Translations under genes and position numbers: made by a program | In this document: one piece after another, positions 35,761-44,950 of the stretch | Position numbering within the stretch: position 1 is the stretch's first letter | How the letters are laid out: every line of letters starts with the position of its first letter | Notes under the pieces: generated by a model | Told to the model about the DNA's origin: nothing | What the model saw: only the letters and a program-made list of their open reading frames with translations | The model's database searches: none | From: Pyrinomonadaceae bacterium | Lineage (GTDB): Bacteria; Acidobacteriota; Blastocatellia; Pyrinomonadales; Pyrinomonadaceae | Assembly: GCA_013811945.1 (NCBI GenBank) | Contig: JACCUI010000114.1 | Coordinates: forward strand, 1-47,690 | Direction: 5' to 3' | Length of the DNA stretch: 47,690 nucleotides

Positions 35761-36062
35761 GGTGGGCAAACACTTAAACTCAGCGGTTGATCAAAAGCAG
35801 TGTTGACAGCTTCAATTTTTGAATTGAAGTTCTTTACCTCGAAAGATGCTGTTCAGATAAAACTCTTCCGCGTGTTACGCAGAGACGACCAGCGCTGATC
35901 CAGTTTGTGTGAATTCAAAGGGCACGCCAGAGGTTAGCGAGCGTCACGTAGGTACGAATCGGTTTTAGTTCGAGCGTCGTGTAGAAAGGGAGGGGTGTGC
36001 GATCCGGCATGAAGCATGTGAAGGAGTAGCTATTGAAGTGGTTGCGATGCGTCGGATCCGTG
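35761..36062 (-). pseudogene. Truncated copy of the SAM methyltransferase gene
   Basis: The minus strand encodes TDPTHRNHFNSYSFTCFMPD and then YTTLELKPIRTYVTLANLWR, matching residues about 110-160 of the intact methyltransferase at 40130-40768. Matching but more degraded sequence continues down to about 35761. Homology stops abruptly at about 36063, within the codons for TDPTHRNH, so the SAM-binding half is absent. It is the debris of the tandem duplication that gave two receptors. Confidence 0.85.
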
Positions 36063-36127
36063 TTCGCTGCTGGAAACAAAGGCTCACCTGAAGTGGACAT
36101 CGCATGAGGGACCAGCAAACAATAGTA

Positions 36128-36164
36128 AAAAGCCTCGTCGGTTGCTATCACCGACGAGGCTTTT
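36128..36164. terminator. Bidirectional terminator with 14-bp stem
   Basis: AAAAGCCTCGTCGG (36128-36141) pairs perfectly with CCGACGAGGCTTTT (36151-36164). A-rich and T-rich flanks on either side would allow termination in both directions. It lies between receptor 2 and the methyltransferase fragment, just outside the duplication junction. Confidence 0.8.
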
Positions 36165-36260
36165 GTTTCAGCGGAATCAAGATTTTCATCCCAATCCTCT
36201 GTCTCAGTCTAACCGACGAGTTTAGAAAATTAACTTCACCTCATAACCCACCTTGAGAAC

Positions 36261-36297
36261 AAAAAAGGGACGGCGGCCTCTTCAGAGTCGCCGTCCC
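36261..36297 (-). terminator. Rho-independent terminator of receptor 2
   Basis: GGGACGGCG (36267-36275) pairs with CGCCGTCCC (36289-36297). On the minus strand it is followed by a run of six T. It lies about 45 nt after the stop of the receptor gene. Confidence 0.85.
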
Positions 36298-36341
36298 ATT
36301 TATGTCAGCCAAGCGCAAACGGTACTGCGCCGGGCTTTGAG

Positions 36342-39300
36342 TTAGAAGATGAGCTTGATCTGGTAGCGGACCGTGCGACCACCGCCATCGGAGGACGGTG
36401 TGTTTGCATTCAGAAAGCGTCCGGCAACTGTAACCCCGGCATTGGACCCGACGGTTCCTCCAGCCGGCGAAAAAGGACTGACGCTTCCCTGGGTGTACTG
36501 CGGATGGTTGAAGAGGTTGTAGAACTCGGTGCGGAATTCGATGCTCGTGCTCTCCGAAATCCTGGTTCGCTTCAGGATATTGAAATTAAAATTGTTGGTT
36601 CCCGGCGAGCGCTCGGTATTGCGGCCCAGCGTGCCGACCCGCGGAACGCTCATCGGAGCCCCCGCGGTGAACGCGGGATTCACAATAAACTGAGCAGTGT
36701 TCGGATCAATTGGCGCGTCGCCAGCGTCGGGGTTGGTGTAGCCGGTAATCGCACCAAAGTTGGGATTGGCAACTCCGCTAATCGTTGCCCTTGTGTCAAC
36801 CACAGGTTGGGCCCGAACGCCGCGCTGTCCATTCGGGTTAAAGTTAGGCCGGTCGATGGCGCTTCCCCCGATACCGTCGGCGTCAAGACCGTTCAACACG
36901 GTGAATGGCACACCGCTTTCAAAGGTGGTTACTCCGGAAAACTGGAAACCGCCCAGTGTCCGCCCGACGAAACCTCTTTGCTCCCTGAAGAAGGGGATTT
37001 CATAGACATAAGTGAAAGAAGCACGGTGTGTGCGGTCGAACAACGACACCGCGCGGTCGAGCCGGTCCCCGCCGAAGACAAACGGTGTTTGGGGAAACGA
37101 TGTAGAGCTTGACGCGCCGCCTTGCGCAAAAACTTCGCTCGCGTTGTCAATTAATTTGGAGTAGGTGTAGGCACCCGTCAGAGTGAAATTATCTGCGAAG
37201 CGACGCCTCACCTCGAGTTGCCCCGAATGGTAGCTGGATGAGCCACCGTTGGTGCGAACCGTGCGCCCACCCTGCACGTTGTCCAGGCGGCCTTGAGTTG
37301 GTCCCGTAAACCCCGCGGGGGTGATGCGTTGTTCCGGCCGAACAAGCGGGTTGGCGTCCTCGTTTATGAAAAGCTTCGTTCCCTTCGAGCCGACGTATGA
37401 AGCATCGACGATCAAATTGTATGGCAGCTCTCGCTGTATTCCAGCCGAAAAGCGCTGGTAATACGGGTTTACCAGATTCGGAGCAATCAACGTCTGCCCG
37501 CTGAGAGGGTTCAGCGGGGCGGCAGTGGCTGGGAACGAGCCACTGAGATTCGGCAAACCGCGCGGGTTCGCCGCAGATACTGTAGAGGTAGTGGTGGTTA
37601 CGATGGTGTTAGGCGAGGACGAAGCCGCATTCGAGGCGATGTTGTTGAAGAACGAGTCGTATCCAATCTGGTACCCAGCGCGAAGCACCGTCTTCCTCTC
37701 ACCGAACAGACGGCCACGCATACCCTCGGTGAATGACGGCGAGTAAGCGATGCCGAAGGTCGGAGCGAAATTATTTCTGTCTGCTTCGACTTGATTCGGT
37801 TGGCTGAACGGGCCGGTGCGCGTCAGCGGATCAACGTTGAAGAGTCCGGTAAAGGCCGGTGTCCGAAGCGTATTGAACGGCGTTCCGAAGTATTCATACC
37901 GCAGACCGAGCGTTAAAGTGAGCGCCGCGGTCGCTTTCCAGCGGTCTTGAAAGAAGACGGCAGTGCGGTACAACGACGGGAAGTAGCGCGGACTGCCAAA
38001 GTCACGTGACACGTTGCCTGAACCACCAAAGTCGTCAATAAAGTTAGCAAAGGCCGTAAAGCCTTGACTAGCTCGGAAGGCGAGCGAGCCACGCCCATTG
38101 AAAGGCGCGGATTGCGTCGCAATCTGCCGGAGGAAGTCAACGCCCCCACGGAAGGTGTGATTGCCGCGCACATAGGTCGCCGTATCTTGAATGACGTAAT
38201 TGTTCGCCGTGCGACCCTGAGGGAGATTCGTTGGAACGCCCAGGTCTTGTATCGACGAGACCGTAATGTTCGGAAGTATACCCGACGGCCCGCCTGGGTC
38301 GGATAGAGGGAAGCCGAACTGAATGCGGTTGTACGCAATGCGGGTTTCATTCGTCACAGTTGGCGAAAAGATATGTGTATTGGCCAGCAGGAAATTATAG
38401 TAGCGGGCGGAGAAGTCAGTATCGAAGCCCTGGAATCCGGCATCGCCGCCTGCTGGCGAGTTCTGTCTGTCGGAGAGGAAGCGCACGGTAAATTGGTCGC
38501 TTTCTGTCAACCTGCTATCACCACGTATCTGAAACTGCTTGTCCGTAAAGAGTAGAGGAAAGCTCCTGAAGAACGTGCCGAACTCAATGTTGCCACGATC
38601 CACGCCCCCCACTGTACCAAGCGCTAAATTGATTGGACTCGCGACCGCGACAGCGTTTTGGGTCGCATTGAGAAGGAGATCCGCATTGGCACGGGTGCCT
38701 GCCGGGAAGAGGGCGCGCAGCCGCCCGCGACCCGCTGCTGTGAGCGTAGTCAATTGAACCTGCGAACTCGAGCGCTGCCGATCTTCCTGGTAAGCAGCAA
38801 AGAAGAACGTACGGTTGCGACCGTTGTAGTAGCTCCGTCCGCCCTCACCGAAGCGCGGGAAAAAGAGAGGTCCGCCGAAGGTGCCCGAGAAAATGTTTTG
38901 GATCCCAAATGGCAAGCCGTTAGCCGCGATCGCTGGATCGCGGGACTCCCGACTCGTGATGGCATCATCAACCCTTGAGTCGAGCAAATAAGAAAGCGTA
39001 CCGTGAAACTCGTTCGAGCCGGACTTGGTAATCACATTAACAACAGCTCCACCCGCGCGTCCAAATTCCGAGTCATAATTTGAGGTTTGAACCGAAACCT
39101 CCTGGACCGCGTCGGGGTTGGTGATCTGGAACCCCTGACCAGCCACCGAGATGTCATTGTTCTCCGTACCATCAATCAAGAAATTGTTGGACCGTCCGCG
39201 TGCGCCGTTGACAGAGAAAGTTGAGACGCCGAAACCGCCGCGATTAGACGAAACCCCTGGCAGCGTTAGCGCAAATGCCACTGGGTTGCGGCCAGCAACT

Positions 39301-39737
39301 GGCAACTCCGTGATTTGCTTGCCCGAGATATTGCCGCCTCGCACAGGCGCTTCAGCTTGTAGCGCCGCGCCGGCTTCTGAAACCACGTCGACTGTTATCT
39401 GCTGAGTGCCCGGCTCTAGTTGCGCGTCTACCCCCGAAGTCTGGTTGGCATTTACGAGGACGTTGGTTTTTGTCAGCGGGCCAAATCCTGAAGCGCTGAT
39501 GTTTAAAGAGTAACTCCCAAGGTCCACCGCATCGAAGCGGTAAAACCCCGCATCATTGGTGACAGCCGTGCGGCTTAGAGTTGTTTCCGTATTAGTCAAA
39601 GTTACAGTCGCGCCGCGAATAACAGCACCGGTCGTATCCGCGACGATGCCGCTGACAGTGCCACGGCTTGTCTGAGCTTGTACGACAAGCGCCAGACCGA
39701 GCACCATTGCTATAAGTGTAATAGCCTTTATCTTCAT
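36342..39737 (-). CDS. Oar-like TonB-dependent receptor 2
   Basis: A 1131-residue paralogue of the receptor at 31999-35430, with the same architecture. It has a signal peptide about 1-21, a carboxypeptidase-regulatory-like domain about 25-105, a plug about 120-240 and a barrel ending in YQIKLIF. The two proteins are near-identical over long blocks (for example SYVGSKGTKLFINEDANPLV and VQGGRTVRTNGGSSSYHSGQ). They differ mainly in barrel loops, such as the segment after the TITxxxS region and the stretch before the final strands. This suggests diversified ligand contacts after duplication, possibly with gene conversion between copies. AAGGAG precedes the start. The methyltransferase gene lies upstream on the same strand with a 392-nt gap. 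Confidence 0.93.
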   Translation of the reverse strand: MKIKAITLIAMVLGLALVVQAQTSRGTVSGIVADTTGAVIRGATVTLTNTETTLSRTAVTNDAGFYRFDAVDLGSYSLNISASGFGPLTKTNVLVNANQTSGVDAQLEPGTQQITVDVVSEAGAALQAEAPVRGGNISGKQITELPVAGRNPVAFALTLPGVSSNRGGFGVSTFSVNGARGRSNNFLIDGTENNDISVAGQGFQITNPDAVQEVSVQTSNYDSEFGRAGGAVVNVITKSGSNEFHGTLSYLLDSRVDDAITSRESRDPAIAANGLPFGIQNIFSGTFGGPLFFPRFGEGGRSYYNGRNRTFFFAAYQEDRQRSSSQVQLTTLTAAGRGRLRALFPAGTRANADLLLNATQNAVAVASPINLALGTVGGVDRGNIEFGTFFRSFPLLFTDKQFQIRGDSRLTESDQFTVRFLSDRQNSPAGGDAGFQGFDTDFSARYYNFLLANTHIFSPTVTNETRIAYNRIQFGFPLSDPGGPSGILPNITVSSIQDLGVPTNLPQGRTANNYVIQDTATYVRGNHTFRGGVDFLRQIATQSAPFNGRGSLAFRASQGFTAFANFIDDFGGSGNVSRDFGSPRYFPSLYRTAVFFQDRWKATAALTLTLGLRYEYFGTPFNTLRTPAFTGLFNVDPLTRTGPFSQPNQVEADRNNFAPTFGIAYSPSFTEGMRGRLFGERKTVLRAGYQIGYDSFFNNIASNAASSSPNTIVTTTTSTVSAANPRGLPNLSGSFPATAAPLNPLSGQTLIAPNLVNPYYQRFSAGIQRELPYNLIVDASYVGSKGTKLFINEDANPLVRPEQRITPAGFTGPTQGRLDNVQGGRTVRTNGGSSSYHSGQLEVRRRFADNFTLTGAYTYSKLIDNASEVFAQGGASSSTSFPQTPFVFGGDRLDRAVSLFDRTHRASFTYVYEIPFFREQRGFVGRTLGGFQFSGVTTFESGVPFTVLNGLDADGIGGSAIDRPNFNPNGQRGVRAQPVVDTRATISGVANPNFGAITGYTNPDAGDAPIDPNTAQFIVNPAFTAGAPMSVPRVGTLGRNTERSPGTNNFNFNILKRTRISESTSIEFRTEFYNLFNHPQYTQGSVSPFSPAGGTVGSNAGVTVAGRFLNANTPSSDGGGRTVRYQIKLIF

Positions 39738-40129
39738 CTTTTCTCCTTGCGGTTATGAGCTCTTCATTACGACGGAATTACGCAGCATAAAACTAAAAAA
39801 CGTCAACAAGCTCGGGGGTTCGGTTTAGAAGCTTTTCTGGGTTGGCTTAACTGTCCAGAAAAGCGGCAACTGCCTCAGCGCAATGGTCTTGCAAGAGTCA
39901 TGCCCGCAAAAGGTCATCCCTCAAGCCCTTCAGATCCCGTAATTTAGGTTTTTAATCCGAAAATGCGGGACCTGGAATCTCCGCGAAATTGGATCCCGAT
40001 GCAAATCCTTGAATATTTCAATCGCGCTTTAGCAACTGAAACGTCGAGGTGAGTTTCTTCCGCGGAATCATTCTTTAGGAAAAACCCAGAATTCGTGACG
40101 CTACAGGTGGTCCAGTGTTGAACGAACAA
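39738..40129. other. 5' region of receptor 2
   Basis: Non-coding; the ancestral version of the stretch repeated at 35431-35760. The segment next to the start is CTTTTCTCCTTGCGGTTATG. It is followed by a longer stretch (about 39830-40100) of which only parts are recognisable in the other copy. The promoter boxes could not be assigned with confidence. Confidence 0.6.
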
Positions 40130-40768
40130 CTAATTCTTCACGGTGGGCTTAACAATTGAACTCAGAGGTTGATTTGCAGCAGTTTTGACCGCTTCAAATT
40201 CGAAACGAAGTTCTTTACCTCGAAAGATGCTGCTCAGATAAAACTCCCAAAACTTGCGTGTGAAACGCAGAGAAGGCCACCGCTGATCAAGGTTAGTAAT
40301 GAATTCAAGACCCAGCGCCCGCCAGAGGTTAGCGAGCGTCACGTATGTATGAATCGGTCTCAGCTCAACCGTTGTGTAGAAAGGGAAGGGAGTGCGATCA
40401 GGCATAAAGCATGTGAAGGAATAGCTGTTGAGGTGGTTACGATGGGTCGGATCGGTGGGCCAATCGGGATTTGAATAGTGAGGGGTGACGATCTTTATGC
40501 GACCACCGGGCTTAGCAATGCGGTGAAGCTCGGTAATGAAAGCCATCACGTCGGGAACGTGTTCAATCACGTGCCGGCAGATGATCTCATCAAACTCGTT
40601 CTCCTGAAAAGGGTATGGCACGTTGCCAAGATCGTGAATTACGTCAGCTTTCGTGCGCGGATTTGAGTCGATTCCGATCGCCCCTGGGTACTTGTTTTGG
40701 CCACAGCCCACATCGAGAATCTTCTTGCTGAAGGGCGTTGAAGCCGGGGCTGATGCAGAAACAGTCAT
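40130..40768 (-). CDS. Class I SAM-dependent methyltransferase
   Basis: A 212-residue methyltransferase of the Methyltransf_11-like group. The SAM-binding motif I is ILDVGCGQNKYPGAIGID (about 17-34). The post-motif acidic stretch (KADVIHDLGNVPYPF) and motif IV region (FDEIICRHVIEHV) are followed by LHRIAKPGGRIKIVTPHY. The C-terminal half (THRNHLNSYSF, FYTTVELRPIHTY) is the part duplicated at 35761-36062. The substrate is unknown; relatives often methylate small molecules or glycans in cell-surface clusters. The start ATG lies 8 nt beyond the stop of the DUF512 gene, so the two are co-transcribed. Confidence 0.88.
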   Translation of the reverse strand: MTVSASAPASTPFSKKILDVGCGQNKYPGAIGIDSNPRTKADVIHDLGNVPYPFQENEFDEIICRHVIEHVPDVMAFITELHRIAKPGGRIKIVTPHYSNPDWPTDPTHRNHLNSYSFTCFMPDRTPFPFYTTVELRPIHTYVTLANLWRALGLEFITNLDQRWPSLRFTRKFWEFYLSSIFRGKELRFEFEAVKTAANQPLSSIVKPTVKN

Positions 40769-40776
40769 GGACAGAG

Positions 40777-42126
40777 TTATTGGCTGTGCCGATAGAGGAG
40801 GCCTGCAAATGAATCAAGATCGGCTGGATAAATCGGTAATCCGAATTCCGCCCGCAGCGCCCCCAGGGTCATGCCGTCGAGCATGATGTCCTCGTCGCTC
40901 TTGAGCGTGTGCTTAGGAATGACTACAAAGTCTCCGCGTACCTGCCCTCGAGCTGAGCGAAAATCGCCGCCCGCAAGTAATCCGGCTACGGAGACGTCCC
41001 CGCCAAAGTAGTTATTTTCCACCGCCTCGACATAAATCCTGGTGCCGAAGCGCGTGTTTAGTTTGGCGACCATCTTTCGCAGCTCGGGAGCGAAGAGTGT
41101 GCCGGTAAGGACTGTCCCGAATATTTTGCCCGGCTCATTTGGCGGTCGTCGTTCAAGACGGTGCAGCAGACTGTTGAAGTCATTTTCGAACGAACGCACC
41201 ATGCCGATCCCGTCTTCGATCTGGGGGTAATTACCGTAGTGTGCTCCTCCCGGCACTGCTCGCCCTGCTCGCAGGTAAATCTCGTCGGCCAGGAATGCAA
41301 AGGTTGTCCCGAGTCGTTGCCGCAATTGCTTTTGAATATCCGTCACCTCTTCAATGATCCCGCGACAGAACTCCGGCGTTACCGGCGTAAGGCGAGGATC
41401 GGTGTTATAGCGGGTCAGACCGAGGGGAACGATAGCCACGCTCGTGATGCGAGGGTAGTCGGCTGCCAGATCATCAATTGTGCGCCGAAGAATTTCGCCA
41501 TCATTTATGTTGGGACAAAGCACAACCTGAGCGTGAATCTCTATGCCGGCGTCGAGCAGCCGCGCCAATTGAGAAGATATATCGGCGCGCCGTTTTTCTA
41601 TACCGAGGAGCCTGGCCCGCACGTCCAGATCGGTAGCATGAATAGAAACATATTGCGGTGAGAGCCCTTGTTCAATGATGCGTGCGATCTCGTCTTCCGT
41701 AATCGAGGTGAGCGTAGTGTAGTTACCGTAAAGAAATGAGAGTCGGATGTCTTCGTCTCGAACAAAAAGCGATGGCCGAGCATCGGTGGGGTTGCCTTTG
41801 CAAAAACAGAATATGCATTCGTTCGCGCACTGACGGGGAACGATTTGCTCGAAACTGAAACCGAAATCCTCATCCTCGCCGCGCTCGATCTGCAGTTCCC
41901 AATCCTCCCCGCTACCCTTGCGGACCTCAACTACTAATTCCGTCTCCCCGGCAGTTTGAAAACGAAAGTCGAGATAGTCGCGCACGGGACGGCCGTTCAC
42001 TCGGGTTATTCGATCGCCAGGCTCGATCTCAAGCTCGGCGCCGAGACTTTCAGGCGCAACCTCAGTGATCTCGGCACCGCGCCGGCGGAGGTTTGTTATA
42101 GCTGGAGCAACTGCAAATTCGTACAT
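40777..42126 (-). CDS. DUF512 radical-SAM protein with PDZ domain
   Basis: About 449 residues from the ATG at 42126; a GTG start 14 codons upstream (42168) is possible. The N-terminal PDZ-like domain is IEPGDRITRVNGRPVRDYLD (about 34-53). The radical-SAM cluster motif is CANECIFCFC, with Cys100, Cys104 and Cys107 plus a fourth Cys109. The TIM-barrel region has LSPQYVSIHATD, HAQVVLCPNINDG and VAIVPLGLTRY. The C-terminal DUF512 domain has VLTGTLFAPELR, VENNYFGGDVSVAGLL, GDFVVIPKHTLK and DIMLDGMTL. The family has an FeS-dependent function of unknown chemistry. It is the first gene of the pair with the methyltransferase and diverges from the TPR-SLBB gene. Confidence 0.92.
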   Translation of the reverse strand: MYEFAVAPAITNLRRRGAEITEVAPESLGAELEIEPGDRITRVNGRPVRDYLDFRFQTAGETELVVEVRKGSGEDWELQIERGEDEDFGFSFEQIVPRQCANECIFCFCKGNPTDARPSLFVRDEDIRLSFLYGNYTTLTSITEDEIARIIEQGLSPQYVSIHATDLDVRARLLGIEKRRADISSQLARLLDAGIEIHAQVVLCPNINDGEILRRTIDDLAADYPRITSVAIVPLGLTRYNTDPRLTPVTPEFCRGIIEEVTDIQKQLRQRLGTTFAFLADEIYLRAGRAVPGGAHYGNYPQIEDGIGMVRSFENDFNSLLHRLERRPPNEPGKIFGTVLTGTLFAPELRKMVAKLNTRFGTRIYVEAVENNYFGGDVSVAGLLAGGDFRSARGQVRGDFVVIPKHTLKSDEDIMLDGMTLGALRAEFGLPIYPADLDSFAGLLYRHSQ

Positions 42127-42439
42127 ATGTTTTCTAACCCCGGTGAGCCACCAGTTTGCTTCCTGCACCTACAGTCTACAACCTTCTGCCCCAGCAAACC
42201 TCACAGTGTAACAAAGGTCTACTCTTTGTTGAGCCTACCAGCCCACGACCGGAAAAGCGCCCCGATTGGTAGTTTTGTTGTTATTCAGCTTGAAAGCTGT
42301 AATAACGCTGGGCGGGGCTTAACCTTTCTTGTGGTTAGTGTACAATGTCGCCGCTAAGCATTCACCCCTGGAGCATTGGGTCCGCACTAGCACATTCCTG
42401 AAGGCGCGCACTACAGATTCGAACTTACCGAGTAGCTCT
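42127..42439. other. Divergent promoter gap
   Basis: Non-coding gap between the divergent DUF512 and TPR-SLBB genes. It contains the candidate promoter at 42319-42346. No other element is evident. Confidence 0.5.
42319..42346 (+). promoter_or_regulatory. Candidate sigma-70 promoter of TPR-SLBB gene
   Basis: TTAACC (42319-42324) and TACAAT (42341-42346) with a 16-nt spacer resemble -35 and -10 boxes; four and five of six positions match the consensus. The transcript would start about 85 nt upstream of the coding sequence. Confidence 0.35.
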
Positions 42440-43942
42440 ATGAAGAAAGTAACCCCCATCGCCGTTTTATTAATCCTTGTTCTAGCCTCAATCAGAGTAC
42501 TTGCTGCGCAGATAGGCAACGGTTCTCAAGGCCCAAGAGCCGATGCGAATTCCGCAACCAACGCATCGCCCGCGCGGGAGAACGCTGTGTCTCCGGATGC
42601 GACCTCGGAGAAAACACGGGGTGCAAATTCTCTGTTAGCTCAGAAGTATTACGAGTCGGGCGCTGGCTTTTACAACTCGGGCAAGCTTGGGGAGGCGATT
42701 GAGGCCTTCAAACAGGCAGTCAGACTCCAGCCAAACGATCCTCAGACTTACTACATGCTGGGTATGGTCTATTCCAAGTCCAAGGCTTATAGAGAATCTT
42801 TCGAATCATTCCAGCGTGCGATCCGGCTTTGGCCTGACTGGCCTCAGGCCCACTTCAGATTGGGGGTTACTTCCTTTGTGCTTGAGAGAAAAAATGAGGC
42901 AGAAAAAGCGTACAACAATCTTCTCAGACTCGAATCTCCGCTGGCAAACGCTCTCTCTCGCATCATCAAAGAAGACAATCAAGCAACTATGGCTGACCGC
43001 GTTGCGGCTAGCGACTGGTCGCTCACACAGAATGAATTAGTTCGTGCTGCCGCGCGGGGCACAGAAGACACGAGCGCGCCGGCGGGTGATACTAACCAAG
43101 TCTCTGCAACCAAAACAGAATCTAGAAGCATACCTGCCAGCCTGGCGTCGCCAATCAAAGATTCGGCTCCTATTGCGAGTGATCTCTCTGCTACTGGGGA
43201 AGATGCAGCTGCTTTGACCGGCATCTATAAAGTTGGCGTCGGTGATGTGCTCGATATACGCTTGCTCAATTCATCTACAACCAGATCTACTCTGTACACT
43301 GTCATTGATGGAGGCCTAATAGACCTTGCCATGCTCGGTGGACCAATAACCGTAGCAGGTCTTCCGACCGACGCAATCCAGGCTCTTATCGCCGGGGAGC
43401 TCAAACGCCGCGCGATTGAAGAAGATGCCCGGGTTTCGGTTGGGGTGCGGCAGTACGCGAGTCACAGCGTAACTATCACCGGCCTGGTTAACGTTCCGGG
43501 CACCAAGTTTCTCAGACGTGAAGCCGTTCCCCTGTATGTGCTCATGGCTGAATCGCAGTCGCGTTTAGACGCTGGCCGGGTAGCGATAAGGCGCCCAGGC
43601 AGCGCAGAGCTGACGATGGATCTGAGCAATCCTGCAGTGCTCAACTTCTTAATTAGGCCCGGCGACATGGTTAGCCTCACCGCCAAGCCCCAGGAGTTCT
43701 ATTACATAGCCGGTCGCGTCAACCACCCCGGCCAGAAGGTGTTCCAGTCAGGCATAACACTGCTACAAGCGATTCTCGCCGCAGGGGGTCTCAGGCGCCA
43801 GAATGAAAACCTGATCGAGGTATCCCGCGAGGGAGGAGACGGGCGCTTAATTACTACCCGATTCAAACTGAAAGAGATAAAGGCGGGCGAGATTCAGGAT
43901 CCAAGACTCCAACCCGGCGATCGCATAGAAGTAGTGCGCTAG
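42440..43942 (+). CDS. TPR plus SLBB polysaccharide-export-like protein
   Basis: A 500-residue protein from the ATG at 42440, chosen for the signal peptide that follows (KKVTPIAVLLILVLASI, cleavage near AAQ). Residues about 70-175 hold two to three TPR units (YYESGAGFYNSGKLGEAIEA, YYMLGMVYSKSKAYRESFES). A Ser/Thr/Ala-rich linker follows. Residues about 260-400 form the polysaccharide export (Wza-like) domain (GIYKVGVGDVLDIRLL, VTITGLVNVPGTKFL). A C-terminal SLBB domain (YYIAGRVNHPGQKVF, LLQAILAAGGLRR) ends at LQPGDRIEVVR. Wza proteins form the outer-membrane exit of capsule systems; fused TPR suggests recruitment of a partner. No glycosyltransferase or tyrosine kinase gene is adjacent. Confidence 0.88.
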   Translation: MKKVTPIAVLLILVLASIRVLAAQIGNGSQGPRADANSATNASPARENAVSPDATSEKTRGANSLLAQKYYESGAGFYNSGKLGEAIEAFKQAVRLQPNDPQTYYMLGMVYSKSKAYRESFESFQRAIRLWPDWPQAHFRLGVTSFVLERKNEAEKAYNNLLRLESPLANALSRIIKEDNQATMADRVAASDWSLTQNELVRAAARGTEDTSAPAGDTNQVSATKTESRSIPASLASPIKDSAPIASDLSATGEDAAALTGIYKVGVGDVLDIRLLNSSTTRSTLYTVIDGGLIDLAMLGGPITVAGLPTDAIQALIAGELKRRAIEEDARVSVGVRQYASHSVTITGLVNVPGTKFLRREAVPLYVLMAESQSRLDAGRVAIRRPGSAELTMDLSNPAVLNFLIRPGDMVSLTAKPQEFYYIAGRVNHPGQKVFQSGITLLQAILAAGGLRRQNENLIEVSREGGDGRLITTRFKLKEIKAGEIQDPRLQPGDRIEVVR

Positions 43943-44364
43943 TTTCCCGCAGATTTGCGAACGCCAGGTCAGACGGGCTTCACCTGCAGTCCCCTCTTAC
44001 ATGACAAGCCACGCGGCTTGAGCGTTGCGGCTCGGCTATCGTCCCAACTAAACTTAAGTGAGCGCTTCCGGTGTGATTGGCACCGAATGTGCCCTTATCG
44101 GACACGATCCGCGAATCACACGAAATGACTAATGGGTTTCGTGTCGGTTGCCTGTCATTTCGTGGATCTTTACCTCGGTCGAACTTGCACAAGTAGCTGG
44201 AAACTGCGGAGTTGCTGCCCGAACTGAACCTAAGACACCATCCAATTTATTGACATTCGGGCCTCTCTTTGTTAGTTATGCAGCACGTCCGCGGGTGTAT
44301 AACTCTTTCCAAGGTTTGAATTTAGCGGTAGCCAGGCTTTATCGGTGAGAGAGTACCTGTTCCA
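43943..44364. repeat. Non-coding gap with palindrome family A, copy 4 (44101-44169)
   Basis: GACACGATCCGCGAATCACA then CGAAATGACTAA pairs with GCCTGTCATTTCGTGGATC at the far side. The rest of the 422-bp gap, up to a GAGAGAG ribosome binding site at 44347-44353, shows no gene. The promoter of the small-membrane-protein set should be in 44170-44340. Confidence 0.65.
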
Positions 44365-44880
44365 ATGACCAGCAAACTCAAGCCCACCCTGATAGCCGGT
44401 GGAGCGCTAGGAGCGCTCTTAGTTCTTACGGCGCTGATCGCTGCAGTTCCCTTTTTGAGACTTTTAGGTTGCTGCAATTGCCTCTGGCCAGTTGCCTGCG
44501 GTGTTCTGGCAACAATGCTCTACGTAAAGGGTTCGCAGACCCCGGTTACCGTTTTAGATGGAACAATTCTGGGAGCACTCGCCGGCGTATTTGGCGGCCT
44601 GATTTATCTGATAATTGGCCTGCCCATTTCTTACTTTGTGAATGGTGTCGAAGCAATGGATATGCAGGTCCGGCAATTCAATCCGGATTTTCCCTTGACT
44701 GGTGTTTTGCTATTGGTTATCAGCGGTATCGTAGGGTTCGTCATTTTCGTTGTGCTTTCAACTATTGGCGGTCTAATCGGCGTGCCCATTTTTGAGAAGC
44801 GTAAAGGAGCAATTAATGCGCCGCCACCGCCACAGGATTTCAGCGCCGGCCCTGGGGGCCCTCACGGCACCGGGTCGTAG
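44365..44880 (+). CDS. Small polytopic membrane protein, unknown
   Basis: A 171-residue protein with four hydrophobic segments (about 8-31, 36-53, 64-91, 111-141) and a CCNC motif between the first two. The tail is Pro/Gly-rich and polar. I do not recognise a named family. GAGAGAG lies 11-17 nt before the ATG. It heads a run of same-strand genes for small membrane proteins (CD225, TM2, DUF2752) with gaps of 70-330 nt, suggesting a shared membrane function. Confidence 0.8.
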   Translation: MTSKLKPTLIAGGALGALLVLTALIAAVPFLRLLGCCNCLWPVACGVLATMLYVKGSQTPVTVLDGTILGALAGVFGGLIYLIIGLPISYFVNGVEAMDMQVRQFNPDFPLTGVLLLVISGIVGFVIFVVLSTIGGLIGVPIFEKRKGAINAPPPPQDFSAGPGGPHGTGS

Positions 44881-44950
44881 AGTCACTGCACATCGGTTTC
44901 ACCATAAACAATGCTGTATCAAAACTAGTTAGGAGCAGGAGAACTTCAAA

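Noticed and set aside
36504..37112. Plus-strand frame of 202 codons inside receptor 2
   Set aside because: Antisense to the receptor; similar frames occur in the paralogue at 31978-32391, as expected for shadows of duplicated genes.
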